Positions 59,302 to 64,000 of a stretch of 64,000 nt of DNA are shown one piece after another. The translations under genes were made by a program, and so were the position numbers. Source of the DNA: JBCCFW01 sp039029535. GTDB lineage: Bacteria > Acidobacteriota > JBCCFW01. Location: contig JBCCFW010000016.1 in NCBI GenBank assembly GCA_039029535.1, positions 1-64,000 of the forward strand, given 5' to 3'. Numbering within the stretch: the stretch's first letter is position 1; the number at the start of each line of letters is the position of its first letter. A model generated the notes under the pieces. The model was given only the letters and a program-made list of their open reading frames with translations. It was not told the origin of the DNA and ran no database searches.

Positions 59302-60332
59302 GCCGATCGGGGCCCGTCGAGGATCGAGGCCGACGCCAGCGCGTTGAACAGGATCTCGGTCTCGGCGAGCACGGGCTCGAGGTGGGTTCGCGCACGCTCC
59401 AGGGCCGGGGCGTACCACCGGAGGTAGCGGTCTCGACCGCATCCGGCCAGGTAGGCGTAGGACCCGGCCGCCTTGATGAGGCGCTGGCCGGCGACCAGCG
59501 CCAGCTCGCGACGCCACGAGGTCGCGTCGGTGTCGGCCGGTCGACCCCGCTCCAGCAGCTCCTCGACCAGGTCGTCGGGGAGCTCGACGTAGGGGTCGAA
59601 GACGAGGGAGACCAGGTCGTAGCTGCGCGGACCACGACGCGTGTCCTGGAAGTCGATGACCGCCAGGGGCTCACCCGGCGGGATCATGAGATTCCGCGCG
59701 TGGTAGTCCCGGTGGCAGAGCACCATCGGTCGAGGCTCGCCCTGCTCGTCGCGATGCAGTCGTTCGCACAGGTCGTGGAGCAGGCGTCGCGCCGTGGCGA
59801 TCGCGCCGTCGCCGTCGAGGGGCGGCAAGCCGTCGTCTTCGGAACGGCCGAGCGCGTGGCGGAGGAAGAAGTCCATTTCCCAGGCCAGGCGCGGGCCGGT
59901 GAGCGGGTCGTCACCGTCGTCGTCGGGGATCGTCCAGCGCTGCGTCCCGTCCTCGGCGAGCCGACGGACCCAGTCGACCGCCAGGGCGTAGGCCGGTCGC
60001 CCGGCGTCGATGCCATCGCGCTCCAGGAGCTGCTGGAGGTCGAGGTCGCCGAGGTCTTCGAGGACGGCCCAACGCTCGCTCGGCTCGGCCAGCAGGATGG
60101 CGGGGACCCGCAAGTCGAGCTCGGCGAGGAAGTCACGCCAGGCGACGAAGGGCGGCAGCTCGGCGTTCTCCATGAGCAGCACCGTGCCGCCGTCACGACG
60201 CTCGAGCCGACCGTAGCGTCGGGTGGAGGCGTCGCCGGTCAGACGCGTGAGCGAGTCGGGTCGGTAGCCGGCTTCGTCGAGACGACGGCGGAGCGACTCG
60301 GGGACGACCGGCTGAGTGTCGGCCGCGCTCAC
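59286..60332 (-). CDS. amgK: AmgK-like aminoglycoside-phosphotransferase-family sugar kinase
   Basis: About 348 residues from GTG at 60332, overlapping the murU stop (GTGA). Kinase landmarks are SLTRLTGDASTRRYGRLER, the VLCHRDYHARNLMIPPGEPLAVIDFQDTRRGPRSYDLVSLVFDPY block (HxD catalytic loop and DFxD), and AVLEDLGDLDLQQLL. It matches AmgK, the kinase that phosphorylates MurNAc or GlcNAc at C1 in the cell-wall recycling shortcut. Its partner MurU lies immediately upstream, which supports the call. Confidence 0.88.
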   Translation of the reverse strand: MSAADTQPVVPESLRRRLDEAGYRPDSLTRLTGDASTRRYGRLERRDGGTVLLMENAELPPFVAWRDFLAELDLRVPAILLAEPSERWAVLEDLGDLDLQQLLERDGIDAGRPAYALAVDWVRRLAEDGTQRWTIPDDDGDDPLTGPRLAWEMDFFLRHALGRSEDDGLPPLDGDGAIATARRLLHDLCERLHRDEQGEPRPMVLCHRDYHARNLMIPPGEPLAVIDFQDTRRGPRSYDLVSLVFDPYVELPDDLVEELLERGRPADTDATSWRRELALVAGQRLIKAAGSYAYLAGCGRDRYLRWYAPALERARTHLEPVLAETEILFNALASASILDGPRSAQSSG

Positions 60333-61285
60333 GACGGGCCGTCCACGCAGGCACCGTGCAGGCGCTGACCGGCGGGGATGCGGGCGCCCGCTCCGAGCAG
60401 GCAGCCGACGAGCTCGACGTCGTCGTCGACGCGGGCCCCCGGGAGCAGCACGCTGCCCGTCAGTCGACAGCGTGCTCCCACCGTCGCGCTGGCGTGGAGG
60501 GCCGAGGCGTCGTCGAGCGTCGTGCCGGTGCCGACCTCCGCGCCGGTCTCGAGCCAGGGACCGCCACCACGACGAGCCAGCTCTTCGGCGGTCGAGGCGA
60601 GGTAGCGCTCGGGGGAGTCCACGGCGAGCATGAGGGCGTCGCTCACGTGGGCGCGGATGACCTCGCCGCGCTCCACTGCCTGCGGGTACCACTCCTTGAA
60701 GGTCTCGAGCGGGCGGGGTGGTCCGTCCGGCAGGTGCTCGAGCAGGCGAGGGGAGACCGCCTGCACGGAGAGGAAGTGCCGTTCGTCGGGTCGGCCTTCG
60801 GCCGGCACGCTGAAGGTCGTGACGCGATCCGTGTCGTCGACGCGAAGACAGCCGAAGCCCGGCTCGGACTGGGCACGCACGGTGAGCGTGGCCGCGGCTC
60901 CGGAGCTCCGGTGGTCGGCTGCGAGCGCGGTGAGGTCGATCTCTTGCACGCAGTCGCCGTTGACGAGGAAGAAGTCGTCCTCGGGATCGAGCAACGAGCG
61001 GAAGGCCATGAGCGGGCCGGCCGTCCCGAGCAGCACCTCCTCGGGGATGAGCTCGACGCTGGGCCCTCCGTCGCGAGCGGCGACCACGGCGCGGAGGGAG
61101 TCCGGAGCGTGGTGGAGGTTGACGAGGACGCGCTCGACGCCGGCCTCGGCGAGCCCGTCGAGCACGCGGTCGAGCAGGGTCCGACCGAGGAAGGGCAGCG
61201 AGGGCTTCGCGCGCAGCTCGGTCAGCGGTCGCAGGCGTTGGCCTCGACCGGCCGCGAGGACCACCGCTTGTCGGATCGTGCTCAC
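60329..61285 (-). CDS. murU: MurU-like MurNAc-1-phosphate uridylyltransferase
   Basis: About 318 residues from GTG at 61285, overlapping the CYTH stop (GTGA). The nucleotidyltransferase signature is AVVLAAGRGQRLRPLTELRAKPSLPFLG (about residues 7-34), then FFLVNGDCVQEIDL. The C-terminal part has left-handed-beta-helix-like repeats (ASALHASATVGARCRLTGSVLLPGARVDDDVELVG), which MurU itself lacks or has short. It probably forms UDP-MurNAc or UDP-GlcNAc from the AmgK product. The extra repeats make glucose-1-phosphate-type transferases a second possibility. Confidence 0.85.
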   Translation of the reverse strand: MSTIRQAVVLAAGRGQRLRPLTELRAKPSLPFLGRTLLDRVLDGLAEAGVERVLVNLHHAPDSLRAVVAARDGGPSVELIPEEVLLGTAGPLMAFRSLLDPEDDFFLVNGDCVQEIDLTALAADHRSSGAAATLTVRAQSEPGFGCLRVDDTDRVTTFSVPAEGRPDERHFLSVQAVSPRLLEHLPDGPPRPLETFKEWYPQAVERGEVIRAHVSDALMLAVDSPERYLASTAEELARRGGGPWLETGAEVGTGTTLDDASALHASATVGARCRLTGSVLLPGARVDDDVELVGCLLGAGARIPAGQRLHGACVDGPS

Positions 61286-61875
61286 CGGTCGGCCTCGCCC
61301 TCGGGCCAGAGCATGTCGCCTTCGTTGCCGGCGGCACGCCACAGGGCGGGGTAGGACTCGGTCACGTAGTCGTCGCGTCCGCAGCCGAGCTCGCCGGCGA
61401 GACGGTCGATGACGTCCTGCGGACCCTCGATCTCGAGGAAGCCGCCGAGAGGCGTGTCGTCGAGCGCGAGACTCGCGCCGTCCAGCTCGAGGTAGCGACG
61501 GCTCTTCTGGTAGCGGAAGGTCGGGACGAGGCCCATCCGCCCGAGGATGTCGGCGAGCATGACGGCGTCCTCGACCCGCGTTTCGAGCTCCTCACGGACG
61601 CGAGCGCCCTCGTCGATCCGGGCCGGGCCCTTGAAGGTCAGGATGCCGGGGCCCGGGTCCTCGCCCGGTCGGCCCTTCGTTCGGAGACGGAGGATGCAGT
61701 CGCGGGCGGCATGGCTCTGCGCGGGGTCGTCGAAGAGCCGGTTGTCCTCGAAGCGGCGCTCCTCGACCTCCACTGCACCCAGCTCTTGGAGGCGGGCGAG
61801 ACAGCCCGGGACGTCGTCGAGGGCGAGCTTGATCTCCCTCTCGAGGGGGGCGTCTCCTTTCGAGTCTCGTGTCAT
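61282..61875 (-). CDS. CYTH-domain protein (CyaB/ThTPase-like)
   Basis: A 197-residue protein with the ExExK signature EREIKLAL at residues 12-19. The metal-binding tunnel strands follow (DCILRLRTKGRPGEDPG, GILTFKGPA, REELETRVEDAVMLADIL, RYQKSRRYLEL, FLEIEGP). CYTH proteins act on triphosphates (inorganic triphosphatase, thiamine triphosphatase or class IV adenylate cyclase). It leads the CYTH-murU-amgK operon. No CHAD domain is present. The substrate is unknown. Confidence 0.85.
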   Translation of the reverse strand: MTRDSKGDAPLEREIKLALDDVPGCLARLQELGAVEVEERRFEDNRLFDDPAQSHAARDCILRLRTKGRPGEDPGPGILTFKGPARIDEGARVREELETRVEDAVMLADILGRMGLVPTFRYQKSRRYLELDGASLALDDTPLGGFLEIEGPQDVIDRLAGELGCGRDDYVTESYPALWRAAGNEGDMLWPEGEADR

Positions 61876-62068
61876 GAGATGATTCTACGGCGGCCGAGGG
61901 ACCGGACCGGCAACGAAGGGAAGCACGTTGCTGCGGGGGCCGCGATCGGACGACAACTGAGACCACGAATCGTGGCTGTTCTCCGGGCTGGAGAGCGGCG
62001 GCGAGGCGGGGAAGGGGACCGCACTTCGCCGGCGACTTCGCGCCCGGAGGCCGGAGGACCGAGACCCC

Positions 62069-63418
62069 ATGGCTCACTTGCTTCTCGTCGATGACGTGAC
62101 GAACGTCCGCCGACTGCTCGCCCAGAACCTCGACGAGGCCGGGCATCAAGTGGTCGAAGCCGAGGATGGTCGTCAAGCGCTCGAGCTCCTCGACAAGGGG
62201 GTCTACGACCTCGTCATCACCGACATGCGGATGGGTGACGTCGACGGTTTCACCGTCCTGAAAGAGGTCAAGCGGCGCGCGCCCTCCACCGAGGTCATCG
62301 TCATGACCGCCTACGGCACCATCCAGGACGGTGTGGAGGCGATGAAGGCCGGCGCCAATGACTATCTCAGCAAGCCGGTCCGACCGGCCGACCTGCTCCA
62401 CGTGGTCGCGAAGGCCCTCGAGAAGCAGCGGATGGGGGACCACCTCCGCCGTCTCAAGGACAGCTCGGCACCCCAGGCCTTCGTGAGCGGGAGCTCACCG
62501 GCCTTCCAGCGGGTCCTCGAGAAGGTCGCGAAAGTCGCTCCGACCAACGCCCAGGTCCTGCTCACCGGCGAGAGCGGCGTCGGCAAGGAGGTCGTCGCAG
62601 ACCTCATCCATTCGCTGAGCTCACGGAAGGACGCGCCCCTCCACAAGATCAACCTCGGGGCGATCAGCGAGACCCTGCAGGAGAGCGAGCTCTTCGGCCA
62701 CGTCCGTGGCTCGTTCACCGGCGCGACCGCGGCCCGAAAGGGGCTGTTCATGGAGGCTGACGGCGCGACGCTGTTCATGGACGAGATCGGCACCGCGTCG
62801 CCACGGACCCAGATCAGCCTGCTTCGTGTCCTGCAGGCCAACGAGGTCCGGCCGGTGGGGGGTGATCGGCTCTCCAGCGTCGACGTGCGCGTGATCGCAG
62901 CGACCAATTCGAACCTGCCCGAGGCCGTCGCGGACGGGAGCTTCCGCGAGGACCTCTTCTTCCGCATCAACGTCGTGCCGATCGAGGTGCCCGCCCTGCG
63001 AGATCGGGTCGAAGACATCCCCGACCTGGCGGTGCACCTGCTGAGGCGTCACGCCAGCAGGCTCGGACGCCCGAGCGTCGAGCTCACCACCGAGGCACAC
63101 CTGCGGCTCCAGGAGTACAACTGGCCCGGGAACGTCCGCGAGCTCGAGAACGTCCTCGAGCGGACGCTCATCCTCGTCCCGGGCGACGAGATCCGTGCCG
63201 ACGACCTCCTCCTCGAGCCGGCGGCACCCGCCCTGCCCGTGGCGGTCGAGGTCGGCACGGACGACCCCCTCCTGACCCTCGCCCAGGTGGAGCGGCGGCA
63301 GATCGAGCGCACCCTCGACTTCTACGGAGGCCACAAGCAGAAGGCCGCCGAGTCCCTGGGCATCGCTCGCGCAACGCTCTTCCGGAAGCTCAAGGAGTAC
63401 GCCACCAGCTCTAAGTAG
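62069..63418 (+). CDS. NtrC-family sigma-54-dependent response regulator
   Basis: A 449-residue protein in three parts. The receiver is residues 1-120 (LLLVDDVTNVRRLLAQNL, Asp in LVITDMRMGDVDGFTVL, KPVRP). The AAA+ domain spans about 145-375: Walker A GESGVGKE, then HVRGSFTGAT (the sigma-54 contact, usually GAFTGA), ATLFMDEIGTASPRTQISLLRVLQ (Walker B) and WPGNVRELENVL. The C-terminal HTH is a Fis-type domain (RQIERTLDFYGGHKQKAAESLGIARATLFRKLKEY). It activates sigma-54 promoters when phosphorylated. The adjacent hybrid kinase or response regulator could be its input. Confidence 0.94.
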   Translation: MAHLLLVDDVTNVRRLLAQNLDEAGHQVVEAEDGRQALELLDKGVYDLVITDMRMGDVDGFTVLKEVKRRAPSTEVIVMTAYGTIQDGVEAMKAGANDYLSKPVRPADLLHVVAKALEKQRMGDHLRRLKDSSAPQAFVSGSSPAFQRVLEKVAKVAPTNAQVLLTGESGVGKEVVADLIHSLSSRKDAPLHKINLGAISETLQESELFGHVRGSFTGATAARKGLFMEADGATLFMDEIGTASPRTQISLLRVLQANEVRPVGGDRLSSVDVRVIAATNSNLPEAVADGSFREDLFFRINVVPIEVPALRDRVEDIPDLAVHLLRRHASRLGRPSVELTTEAHLRLQEYNWPGNVRELENVLERTLILVPGDEIRADDLLLEPAAPALPVAVEVGTDDPLLTLAQVERRQIERTLDFYGGHKQKAAESLGIARATLFRKLKEYATSSK

Positions 63419-63492
63419 ATTCTTGGGTGTCATGATCAGTGACGCCGCTAATGTCACGTTCATGGCGCACTTCGTCTGGTGATGAGCCGCGA

Positions 63493-63531
63493 GTCTCAAA
63501 TTGAGACGAAAGGTGAGTCTCAATTCGAGAC
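63493..63531. promoter_or_regulatory. Twin operator-like palindromes
   Basis: GTCTCAAATTGAGAC (63493-63507) and GTCTCAATTCGAGAC (63517-63531) are both palindromic (7 and 5 bp arms) and share the half-sites GTCTC/GAGAC. Their centres are 24 bp apart, so both would face roughly the same side of the helix. This is the layout of two dimer-binding operator sites. Confidence 0.6.
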
Positions 63532-63745
63532 GATCGTGGTGGAATTGGCCCCTGACGTCGGGTCTGCTTCGGTTCCTGGGGTGGCCCGCGTCTTGCTCAA
63601 GAGACTGTCTGGCAGCGACGGTCCGGCCACTGCCCCTCCGGTACCGGGCCACGCTTCCTGGGTCTCCTTGGCGTGGTGGAGTGACGGGTGGTCGGCTTCC
63701 CTCCTCGTCCCCCGCAACGTGCTCTCCGCGCCACGGCGGCCTGCT

Positions 63746-63810
63746 GGAACCGGGAGTGGGATTTCTTGACGAGCCTGCTCCCTCCTGGCTCGCGCCCCGC
63801 TCCCGGTTCC
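63746..63810 (+). terminator. Nested stem-loop, possible terminator
   Basis: GGAACCGGGAGTGGG (63746-63760) pairs with CCCGCTCCCGGTTCC (63796-63810) over 15 bp with one G-T pair. Inside it CGAGCC (63770-63775) pairs with GGCTCG (63787-63792). A T-rich TGTCTTTTCC follows. It may end transcription on the plus strand before the next gene. Confidence 0.55.
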
Positions 63811-63830
63811 TGTCTTTTCCTGCATCGGGC

Positions 63831-64000
63831 ATGATGCGGCGCGTGAGCCGTGGCGGAGCGCGACGAGCCGCTCGCCGGCGCCGCGATCGGGCCGACGAGA
63901 CCGCGCCTCCCTCGGGCGAGGCCATCGCCCCCCGTCCGCCCCGACGGCACTCGGCCGGCCTGGTCGCTCTCCTCTTCCACCTCTGGGCCTGCTCACTGCT
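63831..64000 (+). CDS. Start of a membrane-protein gene (truncated by window end)
   Basis: An open frame from ATG 63831 to the end of the window. The first 40 residues are basic (MMRRVSRGGARRAARRRRD) with an acidic-Pro linker, then a hydrophobic segment begins (HSAGLVALLFHLWACSLL). This is the start of an inner-membrane or rhomboid-like protein, but the family cannot be seen. The stem-loop just upstream supports a new transcription unit. Confidence 0.4.
   Translation, partial: MMRRVSRGGARRAARRRRDRADETAPPSGEAIAPRPPRRHSAGLVALLFHLWACSL

Larger units (their letters stand above)
63419..63830. other. Gene-poor region with twin operators and hairpin
   Basis: This 412 bp gap lies after the sigma-54 activator. 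Two operator-like palindromes (63493-63531) and a nested hairpin (63746-63810) are listed separately. An open frame at 63479-63769 lacks homology and is not called. No clear sigma-54 or sigma-70 promoter boxes are seen. Confidence 0.5.

Noticed and set aside
63479..63769. 96-codon open frame with ESQIET/ESQFET repeat
   Set aside because: The repeat is explained by the twin palindromes; the remainder has no coding character that I can support and no known family.
1..64000. tRNA, rRNA, CRISPR arrays, insertion sequences, prophage
   Set aside because: I looked for cloverleaf arms with GGTTCGAATCC-type sequence, regular spaced repeats and transposase or phage motifs and found none.

Overview
The window is about 64 kb of GC-rich (roughly two thirds G+C by eye), densely coded DNA from an environmental bacterium. 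A periplasmic-type PpiD/SurA foldase, type IV pilus retraction ATPases, MurU/AmgK cell-wall recycling enzymes and many signal-peptide proteins point to a Gram-negative (diderm) cell. The mreB, mreC, mreD, PBP2 and rodA genes point to a rod shape. The eukaryote-like Ser/Thr kinase, FG-GAP and BNR secreted proteins, and the KamA and saccharopine lysine genes fit phyla such as Acidobacteriota, Planctomycetota or Myxococcota. I cannot fix the phylum from sequence alone. I saw no tRNA, rRNA, CRISPR array, transposase or phage gene.

Layout. (1) 1-4300: an R-body (refractile body) locus. It has six RebB-type structural genes in three sequence subfamilies, one with a charged coiled-coil tail and one with a His-rich tail. 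Embedded among them is a DUF4157-type HEXXH putative metallopeptidase and two small unknown coupled genes. (2) 4270-7700 (minus): a secreted unknown protein, a SixA-like phosphatase and a large secreted BNR/Ycf48-like beta-propeller. (3) 7770-15450 (plus): PPK2 polyphosphate kinase, GH38 alpha-mannosidase, an unknown membrane protein whose start codon lies in a perfect hairpin, CstA, a PLD-like protein and hypoxanthine phosphoribosyltransferase. (4) 15600-20000: tandem paralogous FG-GAP secreted proteins with a shared leader and matching terminators. (5) 20000-22900 (minus): cysS and lysine 6-aminotransferase. (6) 23100-30500 (plus): a partner-switching module made of a STAS protein, a 1729-residue kinase/ATPase/TPR/GAF/PP2C protein and a GHKL ATPase, then an AraC-type regulator split by an in-frame TGA. 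(7) 30540-37360 (minus): an XRE/TPR/secreted-protein operon, two tandem PilT ATPases and PpiD.

(8) 37740-46790 (plus): a FecR-domain protein, then the rod-shape cluster mreB, RlmD-like methyltransferase, mreC, mreD, mrdA, rodA and a sugar-nucleotide-type epimerase. (9) 46790-56200 (minus): a seven-gene lysine-centred operon: lysS, lysine 2,3-aminomutase, saccharopine-forming reductase (LKR), saccharopine dehydrogenase, a fused alpha-beta 2-oxoacid dehydrogenase E1, a divergent FabD-like acyltransferase and a small membrane protein. (10) 56350-59300 (plus): a GNAT enzyme, a hybrid histidine kinase, a response regulator and an unknown. (11) 59290-61880 (minus): a CYTH protein, MurU and AmgK in a coupled operon. 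(12) 62070-64000: an NtrC-type sigma-54 activator, a gene-poor stretch with twin operator-like palindromes and a nested hairpin, then the start of a truncated membrane-protein gene.

The most unusual parts are the R-body locus with its embedded HEXXH protein, two RNA-level hairpins that would hide start codons (11493-11519 and 51844-52020), the TGA-split AraC gene and the lysine operon with its fused E1.
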